Shown here: positions 52,265 to 61,800 of the stretch, piece after piece
How positions within the stretch are numbered: the stretch's first letter is position 1
How the letters are laid out: each line of letters starts with the position of its first letter
Assembly: GCF_048551375.1 (NCBI RefSeq)
Contig: NZ_JBLYZJ010000010.1
Coordinates: 25,183 to 89,182 of the forward strand
DNA from: Faucicola sp048551375
GTDB taxonomy: Bacteria; Pseudomonadota; Gammaproteobacteria; Pseudomonadales; Moraxellaceae
Direction of reading: 5' to 3'
Length of the DNA stretch: 64,000 bases
Made by a program: the position numbers and the translations under genes
Notes under the pieces: generated by a model
Database searches by the model: none
Told to the model about the DNA's origin: nothing
Seen by the model: only the letters and a program-made list of their open reading frames with translations

Positions 52265-52588
52265 ATGTCTTCAGTTATTCATGCAGGCGATGATACTTTC
52301 GGCAAAGCCGTATTAGAATCTGATGTTCCCGTATTGGTCGATTTTTGGGCGACTTGGTGTGGTCCTTGTAAAGCGATTGCCCCTATCCTTGATGAACTAT
52401 CAACCCAATATGAAGGTAAAGCTCGCATTGTCAAAGTTGATGTTGACCAAAACCCAGCTCTTGCCAGCCAATACGGTATTCGTAGCATTCCAACACTATT
52501 TGTCTTCAAAAATGGCGAAAAAGTCGATGCTACTATGGGTATGCAACCAAAAGCCCAATTATCAGCATTAATCGAAAAACATTTGTAA
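52265..52588 (+). CDS. trxA: Thioredoxin 1
   Basis: This is a 107-aa thioredoxin. The active site is WATWCGPCKAIAP and the cis-Pro loop is IRSIPTLFVFKNG. It reduces protein disulfides in the cytoplasm. It stands upstream of rho, an order conserved in gammaproteobacteria. AAGGTTAAGGAAAAATT precedes the ATG. Confidence 0.97.
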   Translation: MSSVIHAGDDTFGKAVLESDVPVLVDFWATWCGPCKAIAPILDELSTQYEGKARIVKVDVDQNPALASQYGIRSIPTLFVFKNGEKVDATMGMQPKAQLSALIEKHL

Positions 52589-52620
52589 TTTAAAAATCAG
52601 AAAGTTCAAATCTTAAATAA

Positions 52621-52645
52621 GGGCGTATTCACTACGCCCCTACTC
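52621..52645. repeat. Palindromic repeat, family A
   Basis: GGGCGTATTCACTACGCCCC followed by TACTC. It is 33 bp after the trxA stop. Confidence 0.8.
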
Positions 52646-52735
52646 TAAACTTTGGCATTAACAAGAAAAAGCCCCTGCTTTTACAAAACCAAGGTTAAGG
52701 AATACTTAAAAAATAGCGAATTCATCGCTAACCCA

Positions 52736-52765
52736 TTGACAAACCCCCAATGCAAGTCGTATAGT
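52736..52765 (+). promoter_or_regulatory. Probable sigma-70 promoter of rho
   Basis: TTGACA (52736-52741) and TATAGT (52760-52765) are separated by 18 bp. Transcription would begin near 52772, leaving a leader of about 285 nt before the rho ATG. Confidence 0.65.
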
Positions 52766-53058
52766 GTTCACACAAAATTACAACCTGTCAACATTGCCAC
52801 CTCGAAGCAACGCATTGACAAACTTTTCTGTACTAAAATCGCTTAAATACAACGCAAGCTGTTTTCCTGTCTAGCACTCATTTATATGATTTATCCTTAT
52901 TTATAGACTCACTTTGATAAGTCATTTTGACAAATACGCCCTGTCGTTGTTCATTTACCTTTCCCACATGACCCACTCGCCTTTGATTGCCATGATTTCA
53001 TCGCCATTTAAGGCTTGTTGATGTTAAGTTAATTCAATTAGTGATTGATGATTTTTCT

Positions 53059-54327
53059 ATGAATTTAACCGAATTAAAACGCAAATCTGTTGGTGAGCTA
53101 TTGCAAATTTCTGAGCAAATGGGCTTAGAAAATATGGCTCGCAGTCGCAAACAAGACATTATTTTCGCCATTCTCAAAACTCACGCACGTAACGGCGAAG
53201 CCATTTTTGGTGATGGTGTGCTTGAGATTTTGCCTGATGGCTTTGGCTTTTTACGCTCATCCGAAGGCTCATACCTTGCAGGCCCAGACGATATCTATGT
53301 TAGCCCCAGCCAAATTCGGCGTTTTAATCTTAAAACAGGCGACTCCATCGCTGGGACGATTCGTCCGCCCAAGGATTCTGAACGCTATTTTGCGTTGCTA
53401 AAAGTCAACGAAATCAACTTTGACACCCCAGACCGCTCACGCCACAAACTGATTTTTGAAAATCTCACCCCCCTCTTCCCCACCAAACAGCTTAAACTTG
53501 AACTGGGCAACGGCACGACCGAGGATTTGACAGGGCGAATTATTGATTTGATGGCCCCGATTGGTAAAGGACAACGCTCGATTATTGTTGCCCCACCCAA
53601 AGCAGGTAAAACCGTATTGTTGCAATCTATCGCTCAGTCGATTGTCAAAAATAACCCTGAATGTTATCTAATTGTGCTACTCATTGACGAGCGTCCAGAG
53701 GAAGTTACTGAAATGCAACGCACCGTGCGTGGCGAAGTGGTCGCTTCGACCTTTGATGAGCCACCGACTCGCCATGTGCAAGTGGCAGAAATGGTTATCG
53801 AAAAAGCCAAACGCCTTGTCGAACACAAACAAGACGTGGTGATTTTGCTGGATTCGATTACTCGTTTGGCTCGTGCCTATAACACGGTGATTCCTTCGTC
53901 TGGCAAAGTGTTGACAGGCGGTGTGGATGCCAATGCGTTAGAACGCCCAAAACGCTTTTTTGGGGCAGCTCGTAACATCGAAGAAGGTGGTAGCTTGACC
54001 ATCATTTCAACCGCCTTGATTGAAACTGGCAGTAAGATGGACGAGGTTATTTACGAAGAATTTAAGGGTACAGGTAACCAAGAAATCACCCTTGACCGCC
54101 GTGTCGCCGAAAAACGGGTATTCCCTGCCATCAATATCAAAAAATCTGGCACACGCCGTGAAGAACGTCTGATGGACGAAACGTTATTGCGTAAAGTGTG
54201 GATTTTGCGAAAATTATTACACCCAATGGATGAAATTCAAGCCACCGAATTTTTATTGGAAAAACTCAAAGAATCCAAAACCAATGATGAATTCTTTGAA
54301 CAAATGACTCGTAAAGATAAAGCCTAG
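53059..54327 (+). CDS. rho: Transcription termination factor Rho
   Basis: This is a 422-aa hexameric RNA helicase. MNLTELKRKSVGELLQISEQ is the N-terminal start. An RNA-binding OSB domain (LPDGFGFLRSSEGSYLAGPD) follows, then Walker A APPKAGKTVLLQSIAQS, Walker B VVILLDSITRLARAYN and the Q/R-loops near GSKMDEVIYEEFKGTGNQE. The length matches the 419-aa Escherichia coli protein, so I use the ATG at 53059 and not the GTG at 53041. It is preceded by a long leader. Confidence 0.97.
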   Translation: MNLTELKRKSVGELLQISEQMGLENMARSRKQDIIFAILKTHARNGEAIFGDGVLEILPDGFGFLRSSEGSYLAGPDDIYVSPSQIRRFNLKTGDSIAGTIRPPKDSERYFALLKVNEINFDTPDRSRHKLIFENLTPLFPTKQLKLELGNGTTEDLTGRIIDLMAPIGKGQRSIIVAPPKAGKTVLLQSIAQSIVKNNPECYLIVLLIDERPEEVTEMQRTVRGEVVASTFDEPPTRHVQVAEMVIEKAKRLVEHKQDVVILLDSITRLARAYNTVIPSSGKVLTGGVDANALERPKRFFGAARNIEEGGSLTIISTALIETGSKMDEVIYEEFKGTGNQEITLDRRVAEKRVFPAINIKKSGTRREERLMDETLLRKVWILRKLLHPMDEIQATEFLLEKLKESKTNDEFFEQMTRKDKA

Positions 54328-54353
54328 CAAAATGTTGATTGTGTTTTATTCTT

Positions 54354-54378
54354 TGTAGGGGCGTAATGCTTACGCCCT
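54354..54378. repeat. Palindromic repeat, family A
   Basis: TGTAGGGGCGTAATGCTTAC followed by GCCC. It is the first of four repeats in the rho-ypfJ interval (54328-54638), which holds no gene. Confidence 0.85.
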
Positions 54379-54398
54379 TTATTTGCAATGATTAAATT

Positions 54399-54425
54399 GG
54401 GCGTATTCAATACGCCCCTACAAAT
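54399..54425. repeat. Palindromic repeat, family A
   Basis: GGGCGTATTCAATACGCCCC followed by TACAAAT. It is in the opposite orientation to the copy 20 bp to its left. Confidence 0.87.
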
Positions 54426-54464
54426 CTAGCTTATTTCCAATTTAAGTAAAAAGACAAAATTATC

Positions 54465-54544
54465 AATGGTTTTCCGTTCGCCCTGAGCTTGTCGAAGGGT
54501 AGGAAAACCGTTATGGTTCGACAAGCTCACCACGAACGGTTTTT
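54465..54544. repeat. Family C inverted repeat (full unit)
   Basis: GGTTTTCCGTTCGCCCTGAG, then TTGTCGAAGGGT, AGGAAAACC, and the inverse arm GGTTCGACAAGCTCACCACG and AACGG. It is a complete two-arm copy, related to 33343 and 47259. Confidence 0.87.
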
Positions 54545-54599
54545 ATCGTTTAAATTTGTCCAGTTACTTACACAATTATAATAGCACCTAGCTTTTTAA

Positions 54600-54622
54600 G
54601 GGTGCGTAAAACACACCTTACA
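54600..54622. repeat. Palindromic repeat, family B (decayed half)
   Basis: GGGTGCGTAAAACACACCTT followed by ACA. It is a single hairpin with one stem mismatch, 17 bp before the ypfJ stop. Confidence 0.7.
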
Positions 54623-54638
54623 CTGATTACCAAAACTG

Positions 54639-55520
54639 TCAAATCGCCCCACTAAAGGTATCGCATTGGTTGACATCGCCAGATTTCAAGCCACGGCTAA
54701 ACCATGTCATGCGTTGTTGACTTGTACCATGCGTAAAGCTGTCTGGCATAGCAGTACGACCACTGGCATGAGCCAAACGGTCATCACCAATTTGTTCAGC
54801 GGCATTGATGGCTTCTTCGATATCACCTTGCTCTAAGAACTGTACACGCTGTTGATTACGATTTGCCCATACCCCTGCAAAACAGTCGGCTTGAAGCTCT
54901 TGACGTACCGATAAATTATTGGCTTGGGCTTCTGTCGCATTACGACTGGCTTCATTAACTTTTTGACTAATACCGAGCAAGGTCTGCACATGATGCCCCA
55001 CTTCATGGGCAATCACATAGGCTTGGGCAAAATCGCCTGCCTTGCCTTTATTTTGGGCATCGCCAGAGCCGTTTTGGTCGCCATTAATGCCGAGTTTTTG
55101 GCTCATTTCTTGGAAAAATGAAGTATCCAAATACACCGTTTGGTCAGCAGGACAATAAAAAGGCCCTGTCGCTGAAGAGGCATTACCACAGCCTGACCGC
55201 ACCATACCATTAAATAGCACCATTTTAGGGTCACGGTATTGCATGTTATTTTCTTGGAAAATTTGTCGCCAAACAGCTTCGGTATCCGCTAGCACGACTG
55301 AGGCAAATTTTTGGTCACGGTTATTTTGGTCGATTTGTTGTTGCCCACCACTACTGCTACCACTGGTAATTGCTGACCCTGTTTGCATGGCGGTCATCGG
55401 ATTCATCCCAAATACTAGCCATAAAATCAGACCAATAATAATCCCACCAATACCACCGCCGACAACTTTACCACCACTGACGCTCACATTCGAGCTACCT
55501 TGTCTATCTTCCCATTTCAT
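54639..55520 (-). CDS. ypfJ: YpfJ-type neutral zinc metallopeptidase
   Basis: This is a 293-aa protein with one membrane helix near residues 25-45 and a large outer domain. The zinc site VIAHEVGHHVQ is at about residues 170-180 and a further metal ligand Glu is probably in RQELQADCFAG. GCGNASSATGPFYCPADQTV is characteristic of the family. Substrates are unknown. ATG at 55520. Confidence 0.9.
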   Translation of the reverse strand: MKWEDRQGSSNVSVSGGKVVGGGIGGIIIGLILWLVFGMNPMTAMQTGSAITSGSSSGGQQQIDQNNRDQKFASVVLADTEAVWRQIFQENNMQYRDPKMVLFNGMVRSGCGNASSATGPFYCPADQTVYLDTSFFQEMSQKLGINGDQNGSGDAQNKGKAGDFAQAYVIAHEVGHHVQTLLGISQKVNEASRNATEAQANNLSVRQELQADCFAGVWANRNQQRVQFLEQGDIEEAINAAEQIGDDRLAHASGRTAMPDSFTHGTSQQRMTWFSRGLKSGDVNQCDTFSGAI

Positions 55521-55998
55521 CGTGTATACCCTTTATCCTCGAAAACTAAGTTAAACGACTATATTCATCATCATGGCGGTATTTTAACATTTTTGCCGTC
55601 AATTATTGTATGGAATCGTATCTTTATCGCAGGGTTTTGCCACTTGTGTAAAAAAAAATGTAAAAAATGCAAAATAAAGATATCTTTTTCTAAAATTAGT
55701 CAGTATAATGCGTCAATTTCTGATAGATATTAATAAGTATCATCAGACAATCTAGCGACTCAATTATGCTAAAACTCAATAAAAGTTTATTTATTTTTTA
55801 AATAGTTACGTTTTGTTACTACTATTTATGAGATTTATTAACTTTTTTTGTAATTTTGCTATTTTATATTACTGATTTTTACGCTAGAATATCGCCTGTT
55901 TCATGTCCCGTGCAGATACTCACCTACCCTAATTCCAACTATGTTTAGTTGAGGTGGTCAAAGTGAATACGGGGTTACTTTCTTATGGAGAACACGTA
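55521..55998 (+). other. AT-rich region upstream of the Ala-rich lipoprotein gene
   Basis: A 478-bp interval with no gene. It is strongly AT-rich from 55640 to 55880. A possible -10 TAGAAT lies at 55885-55890 with a poor -35. It would leave a leader of about 100 nt before the lipoprotein ATG. The divergent ypfJ promoter should lie at its left end. Confidence 0.5.
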
Positions 55999-56322
55999 AT
56001 GAACGTTAAATTTATCGCTCTATCTAGCCTTGTTGCTGCATCTTTAGCCATGACTGCATGTACTAAAAAAGAAGAAGCACCTGCTGCTACTAATGCTTCT
56101 GTTGTTGCTTCTACTGTTGTAGCTGCCTCAGCACCTGCTTCTGCTCCAGTAGCCTCAGCTCCTGCTGCTTCTGCTCCAGCAGTAACTGCTTCTGCAGCTA
56201 CTGTTAATGCTTCTACTGTTGTTGTTGAAGCCGCTCCTGCTTCTGCTCCAGTTGACGCTGCTCACGCTTCTGCAACTGCTGTTGCTGATGCATCACAAGC
56301 TCCTGCTTCTGCTGCAAAATAA
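55999..56322 (+). CDS. Small Ala/Ser/Val-rich lipoprotein
   Basis: This is a 107-aa protein. MNVKFIALSSLVAASLAMTA leads to a lipobox AMTAC (Cys20), then KKEEAP and a low-complexity stretch of Ala, Ser, Val, Pro and Thr to the end. The GCT-rich codon use is repetitive. GGAG lies nine bases before the ATG. The short length, single signal and strong terminator suggest an abundant small envelope lipoprotein, but I do not recognise a family. Confidence 0.75.
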   Translation: MNVKFIALSSLVAASLAMTACTKKEEAPAATNASVVASTVVAASAPASAPVASAPAASAPAVTASAATVNASTVVVEAAPASAPVDAAHASATAVADASQAPASAAK

Positions 56323-56341
56323 TTTGGTTTTTAACCAAAAT

Positions 56342-56372
56342 AAAAAAGGAACGTCTTGTACGTTCCTTTTTT
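56342..56372 (+). terminator. Rho-independent terminator of the Ala-rich lipoprotein gene
   Basis: A perfect stem AAAAAAGGAACGT / ACGTTCCTTTTTT with a 5-base loop lies 20 bp after the stop codon. Confidence 0.93.
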
Positions 56373-56406
56373 ATGCATTAAATAAAAATCTGTCGGCCTT
56401 AAAGTT

Positions 56407-56455
56407 TTAAATTCCGTAGATTACGCCAAAAAGACGACTAACCCACGCTACGATT
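56407..56455. repeat. Palindromic repeat, family D
   Basis: TTAAATTCCGTAGATTACGC, CAAAAAGACGACTAACCCAC, then GCTACGATT. It is a diverged copy of the element at 27322. Confidence 0.75.
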
Positions 56456-56516
56456 GACATTCAACTTTGGATTATTTTTATAGTGAATTAAATCAGAGGT
56501 TAGAGTGCAAAATTTT

Positions 56517-56542
56517 GGGCATATGCAATACACTCCTATACA
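56517..56542. repeat. Palindromic repeat, family A (decayed)
   Basis: GGGCATATGCAATACACTCC followed by TATACA. The stem has several mismatches. Confidence 0.6.
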
Positions 56543-56582
56543 TCTGTCTTATTCTAGGGCGTGTCCCTAGTTTAAACAACTA

Positions 56583-57089
56583 TCATTGTTGTTTCACTGG
56601 TGTGGCTGGCATAAATTGCGGTTGGTTGGTGTTTGTACCACGGGCTTGATGGTCATTTTTTAGGGATTTGGCGACTTCGGGTGGCATATAGTTTTCATCA
56701 TGCTTTGCCAACACTTCTTTGGCGACAAAGGTGTTACCTTCTAGTTCACCTGTGGCAACCACGCCTGAGCCTTCGGCAAATAGGTCTGGTAAAATACCTT
56801 GGTAGCTGACAGGTACGGTAGATTTGAAGTCGGTGATTTGGAAGTTGACTTTGAGTGGGTCAGCGGTATCTCGTTTAACACTACCACGCACTACCATGCC
56901 CCCTGCCCGAATGCGAGTTTCTTGTGGGGCTTTGCCTTGGCTGATGGCGGTTGGGTCAAAATAATAGTCGGTCTGTTGACCAATGGCATAAATCACCAAT
57001 GCAACGGCAATGATTGCTCCAACTAAGGTCGCCATGACCCACATGAGTTTTTTTTGTCGCACTGCGTTCATTGCCATCATTTTCCCCAT
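56583..57089 (-). CDS. ccmE: Cytochrome c maturation haem chaperone CcmE
   Basis: This is a 168-aa periplasmic haem chaperone with an N-terminal membrane anchor (about residues 14-35). The haem-binding His is in LAKHDENYMPPEV, with the usual Tyr four residues on. GGMVVRGSVKRD and VSYQGILPDLFAEGSGVVAT are conserved beta-barrel segments. It receives haem from CcmC and hands it on to the ligation complex (CcmF/H), which is not in the window. Several ATGs (57089, 57080, 57071) are possible starts. Confidence 0.93.
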   Translation of the reverse strand: MGKMMAMNAVRQKKLMWVMATLVGAIIAVALVIYAIGQQTDYYFDPTAISQGKAPQETRIRAGGMVVRGSVKRDTADPLKVNFQITDFKSTVPVSYQGILPDLFAEGSGVVATGELEGNTFVAKEVLAKHDENYMPPEVAKSLKNDHQARGTNTNQPQFMPATPVKQQ

Positions 57090-57141
57090 TTTTTCGCTAA
57101 GTAGTTGATTGATTATAACATTGTTATGCCAAACTCATCAA

Positions 57142-57336
57142 TTAATGGCGTTTTTGGCGTTGGGTATGGCGTGCTTGTTGGGTATTGATATCACGATACA
57201 TGGCATTGCGTTGGCTACGGCTGTATAGGATTAAGCCGATGATACAGGCAAATGTCAAAGCATAACTTGCCCAAACATACGCACCGTGTCCGCCCATGGC
57301 AATAAAATCATTGAAATTGGAGAAATAAGGAGTCAT
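57142..57336 (-). CDS. ccmD: Haem exporter accessory protein CcmD
   Basis: This is a 64-aa single-helix protein. FIAMGGHGAYVWASYALTFA is the CcmD signature, followed by a basic C-terminal tail. It helps release holo-CcmE from CcmABC. It lies four bases after the vapC remnant and 52 bp before ccmE. Confidence 0.9.
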   Translation of the reverse strand: MTPYFSNFNDFIAMGGHGAYVWASYALTFACIIGLILYSRSQRNAMYRDINTQQARHTQRQKRH

Positions 57337-57340
57337 TGCT

Positions 57341-57561
57341 TTAAACCTTTAGAATTGGGAAAACGAACCCCATATTTGGATATTGAACAATTTTTTCGTC
57401 CACTGTCATTAGGGTTAAATTTTCGATATTTGCTTGAGCCATTAGGATTCGATCAAAAGGGTCTTTATGTATCGTTGGCATATCAGCAACTATTGCCAAC
57501 TGAGCTTTGGGCTATTTTGCATTGCCCAAATCAAAATGTGCGTGTCTAATAAATAGTTCAT
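57341..57561 (-). pseudogene. Remnant of a VapC (PIN) toxin gene
   Basis: The minus strand from 57561 reads MNYLLDTHILIWAMQNSPKL, the typical N-terminus of a VapC toxin. It then reaches a stop after about 23 codons. In another frame downstream the conserved C-terminal part follows: HKDPFDRILMAQANIENLTL, MTVDEKIVQYP, ending at 57341. About 60 central codons are missing. The ATG overlaps the antitoxin stop (ATGA), as in intact vapBC operons. The toxin must be inactive. Confidence 0.82.
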
Positions 57562-57812
57562 TCGTCAAAATCCATCACTTCAATATCATCAAAATTATCA
57601 GGAACTTTGATGTTGGGTAATGCACCCAACCGATAATCAGCGGATGAGTGTTGAGTTTTATCTATTTTTTGGCTAAAGGGCAAGGTCTTTTCAGTGGCAA
57701 TTTTCATCAAAAATAATTGCACGGCATCGTGAATTGATAGCCCCATGTTTGACAACACCTGATTGGCTTGGCGTTCAATATCATCATGGACTTGTAAATA
57801 TACAGCAGTCAT
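57558..57812 (-). CDS. Antitoxin of a broken vapBC-like pair (RelB/DinJ-type)
   Basis: This is an 84-aa antitoxin-like protein. The N-terminal part LQVHDDIERQANQVLSNMGL followed by SIHDAVQLFLMKIA is the ribbon-helix-helix of RelB/DinJ antitoxins, and the acidic tail DDIEVMDFDE would cover a toxin. It lies 10 bp after ccmC and overlaps the vapC remnant. With no functional toxin it may simply persist as a co-transcribed passenger of the ccm operon. Confidence 0.8.
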   Translation of the reverse strand: MTAVYLQVHDDIERQANQVLSNMGLSIHDAVQLFLMKIATEKTLPFSQKIDKTQHSSADYRLGALPNIKVPDNFDDIEVMDFDE

Positions 57813-57822
57813 TTCTGTCCTC

Positions 57823-58617
57823 TTATGTACGTTGATTTAGACGGCGGATTTCATCAATTACCCATTGTTTATTACTTTCTCGTTGCAAAATCAAGGTGTT
57901 GGTGCGGTACAACGCCAATGCCCCTACCAAAAAATAACATCCCAACATCATAATCAATAACGGAATCCACATATCGGCTGGCATTTTTGGGCGTTCGGTG
58001 ACGGTAAAAGTCGAGCCTTGGTGCAAGGTATTCCACCAATTGACCGAGTATTTGATAATCGGCAAATTAACTGCCCCCACGATGGATAAAATTGCTGCTG
58101 CCTTGCCTCGACTGGCAGTGTGTTCAAAGGCGACAAACAACGCCATCACCCCTGCATACAAAAACGCCAAAATTAGCATCGAAGTCAAACGAGCATCCCA
58201 AACCCAGTATGTTCCCCATGTGGGTTTTGCCCAAATCGAGCCTGTCAATAGGCTGAGTACGCACAAGATAAAGCCAATCGGTGCGATGGCTTGGGCGACT
58301 AGATTAGCGGTTTTGACTTTCCATACGAGGTAAATCACGCCTAAAATCGCCATACCGAGATAAATTGACATGGCAAGGCTAGCCGTTGGCACGTGGATAA
58401 AGATAATGCGGTAGCTATTGCCTTGTAGGTAGTCTGGCGGTGCAAAGCCGAGCCCCCAAATCGTACCAATGGAGAGCAAAATAAAGGCGATGGCAGACAG
58501 GTATTTGACCCAAGGGGCAAAGATACGGTAAAACTCTTTTGTGCCGACCGTTTTGAGAAAGCCTTGCCAAAGTCGAGCGAAAAAGCCTTGTTTTGGAATC
58601 GAGGTGGTTTCTGCCAT
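57823..58617 (-). CDS. ccmC: Haem exporter protein CcmC
   Basis: This is a 264-aa membrane protein with six helices. The WWD domain is WAKPTWGTYWVWDARLTSML, and two His residues (in FIHVPTAS and in AFEHTAS) bind haem. It attaches haem to CcmE in the periplasm. It is the first gene of this operon; ccmA and ccmB do not precede it here. ATG at 58617. Confidence 0.94.
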   Translation of the reverse strand: MAETTSIPKQGFFARLWQGFLKTVGTKEFYRIFAPWVKYLSAIAFILLSIGTIWGLGFAPPDYLQGNSYRIIFIHVPTASLAMSIYLGMAILGVIYLVWKVKTANLVAQAIAPIGFILCVLSLLTGSIWAKPTWGTYWVWDARLTSMLILAFLYAGVMALFVAFEHTASRGKAAAILSIVGAVNLPIIKYSVNWWNTLHQGSTFTVTERPKMPADMWIPLLIMMLGCYFLVGALALYRTNTLILQRESNKQWVIDEIRRLNQRT

Positions 58618-58744
58618 TGTTGGGTTGCCTTTGTGGAATGGGGTTTGGATTAGGGATTTAAGGTGTCTATTTTACTGGTTTTTTGGGGTAAAGACAAAAA
58701 TTCTTGTAAATTCAAATGAGCAAAAGGTATTAGGCAGTGGTAAT

Positions 58745-58774
58745 AAAAAACCCACCGCATTGACGGTGGGTTTT
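58745..58774 (-). terminator. Rho-independent terminator of the giant adhesin gene
   Basis: On the minus strand CCCACCG/CGGTGGG form a stem with a six-base loop and are followed by TTTTTTATT. It lies 30 bp after the adhesin stop. It is also T-rich on the plus strand. Confidence 0.9.
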
Positions 58775-58801
58775 GATGCTAAAAACAATTAAATGGATGG
58801 C

Positions 58802-61800
58802 TTATAGTATGATGTGGGTAATGGTTTCAGAAATATATAATGTCGCACCATTAGTAGCCGTATATAAGTCAAATCCTTCTCGAACCAATGCTTTAGTTGC
58901 ATCGTTAGCTGATAACACAGCTTCATCAGCTTTGGTAAATCCTGTCGCTGTCACGGTATCTGAGGCATCACCAAGAATATCCAATGTTTTACCTGTACTA
59001 TTGATATTCAATACATCAGCAGCGGTAATCGTTAGACTTTCAGTAGTACCATTCTTCATACTTAGGACTTCAAAGTCTTTTGCAATTGTACCTGTTAGGT
59101 TAATATTACTATTGACTTTGATTGTACCGTCTGGTTCTTGGTAAGGTGTACCTACTAACACCAAGGTGTCATAACCCTCATCACCATCAACGACTGTATC
59201 AGCTGGGTCATAAACAATATCATCATTACCTGCATCACCATATAATTTATCAGCACCTGCTTCACCAATAATGGTATCATCACCAGCACCACCACGTAGC
59301 TCATCACCTGATAGTGATGTGCCAATGATATAATCGTGATCTTTTGTACCTCCAAATACACGTGCTGTTAATCCCTTTGTATAGTCATTAAAATTGATAA
59401 CAACGGTATCTTTAATGGTGTCACCATCATTATCAGTATAACTATAATTATAAACAACTTGGTCTGGCTTATTTATATCTACTTGTTTTGAGATATCAGA
59501 AGCACCGTGGAACTCATAGCTACCATCTGTTTTACCAATAAATGTACCATACTTAGACTTAAATGTGTACGTATTAGCATTGGTATCACTATCTGCAACA
59601 TCTGCTGACCAAATGACTTTTTGAGCCGTTAAGTCTAGTAATGAGGTATCTTTCACCACGTCACCACCTCTTTTGAACTCAGTGGCATTGGTTAGGTCAT
59701 TACTTGCATCTGGATTTGGATCTAGCGGAATCAAGGTTGCTGATAGCTTAAATCCATTAGTAGAATTTTCATTGGAATTAATAATTACTACTTTACCAGA
59801 TGCAACGTCTTCACGTGTGATACCATCTAGTTGCGTATGAATCATTGTTGCAACCTTAGTGTTATAGACTCTATAACCCCCAGTATAGTCATCTACGTTG
59901 TAATTAGCCTCCATTTTTTTGAGAAGATCAAAATTATCAATACTCTCATTAAGTATGCCACTACCAGTGGTTTTTTCTGGCTTATTCAACAATAACTGAT
60001 AGCGTTTACCATCAATTAGTAAGGTTGACTCCTGTGGTTTAAATACGACGAAGTCATCCGCTGTGTAGCCATACTGGAAACTCGTGGGCAAATCTTTAGG
60101 GGTGGTACTTGAATCACGATTAGGCGTTTCAATATGCCGCAAATCAAAAATCGTTTGTACAGTTGCAATATCTGTATTAACTTGAACCTTAAAGTCAACG
60201 TGCATATCAATAGTTTCTAGACCTTTCTCAACGTAAATACCCTTGTTATCATGGGTGAAAGTCCCTAAGCTAAATGGAATACTTAGCCCCTCTATCGGCT
60301 TATCAATCATGGTGTCATCTTCAAAGATACTGTATGAAGCACGTGGCTGACCAGTTCCACCTGGATTACCCCATTCAACCTTCTCATAATAAGGATCTCG
60401 AGGATCGTCTAAGTTTGATTTAACAAAGTTAGCAGCATCGGTTGTCGAGCTAGTCTGTGGATCAGTGAAACCAGTTGAAATACTGACAAGTTTCACATTA
60501 TCGACAGGTACATCAATAACGTGGGTACTAACACCAGAGATTGGCATGTCATCTTCGACTACAGTAACAACTTTATTTTCACGGGCAAGCTCAGTATTCC
60601 CCTGCTTCACTACGATACCAAAATTAATGGGGAAATTATCCTCAATATCTTTGCCGGGATGGTCAATTGGTGCATGAAGTGTTGTGGTATAAGCATATGA
60701 AATACCTGTTGCTGTGGTTGATTTCGCACCCACTTGAACGGTTAACACCAGTTCACCATTAGGTATCCTACCTTCCCATGTCGTGTTATTATTGCTAGGC
60801 GTCCATGATACAGGTTGCTTACCACTTGTAACAACAGTAGTTGGTGCAGTCAACTCAAGCGTTACATCAAGTTGAGGGTCAATGTTTTTCACACGGATTG
60901 AACCTGATTCAATCGTTTTATTTGTCGAGTCAATACCTACAGGATTATCATCCTTATTACCACCATCTAGGCCTTCTTCAGATACATGAGCTGGTGGATC
61001 TAACTCAATGATAGGCGTATCTTTTGATGGATTAGTTGGGGTATCTGGTGTCGGTGTGACACCATCCGTTGTACCATTATCATAAATCGTGGTAGTAACG
61101 GACTGTTTAGCCGTATTCGTAGTTCTAACATCTGTGTTATTCACTGTGGCTGATACGAGGTCAACTCTGTAAGTTTCAGCACCTTCGTACATACCATCAT
61201 TCACAATCGGTGTTTCTACTTGGATTGTTGAACCAACTGGCATATTAACGGTATAGTTACCGGAGGCATCTGGACTCACTGTAACTGGTGTACGAGTGCC
61301 TGCTACATCAACAGTATATACTGTAATCGCTGGTTGTAAATCCGCATTTTCAGTGGTTAAGCCAGTCGCTGTTTCACCTGTCAATACCTTGAAGGTAACA
61401 CTGATAGGGTCAGTGGTGGTTTTGCCATTGTCAATAGCGATGGTGTAGGTTGGGACAGTTTTACCATCTGCTGTTGTGCCATTTTCGTTGGTATTAGTAG
61501 TCCCTGTGATAGAAACGGAAGGTTTATCGCCATCAGTGGTACTACCGTCACTTGGATTGGCATTATCTTCATCAAAGATTGTACCTTCTGCTTTTTGTTT
61601 TGCAGGGTCAATGCTGGCATTGCTAGGCGTTTGCAATCCAAGTTCTAACTTTTCACTGACTTCATAAATATTATCATTAACAATGGTGAAGTCAATGGTA
61701 ATGGTTTTACTTGGGTCAGTGTTGGCTGGAATGGTAAGTTCTTTGCCATTCGTTAGGAAGTCAGTAATATTGTCTTTGCCTTCAATAATAGTTTGAGTAC

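Larger units (their letters stand above)
52589..53058 (+). other. trxA-rho intergenic region and long rho leader
   Basis: A 470-bp interval. It holds a family A repeat (52621-52645), a promoter-like pair at 52736-52765, and then about 290 bp of leader before rho. An in-frame open stretch 52652-52846 starts with TTG, has no ribosome binding site and is likely not a gene. Long leaders are expected because rho is autoregulated by Rho-dependent attenuation. Confidence 0.6.

Noticed and set aside
52652..52846. A 64-codon frame between trxA and rho (rhoL-like candidate)
   Set aside because: It starts with TTG, has no ribosome binding site and is broken by promoter-like sequence. No conserved pattern is visible.
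57286..57549. An 87-codon plus-strand frame in the ccm operon
   Set aside because: The opposite strand carries recognisable VapC fragments and the start of ccmD, so this frame is a shadow.
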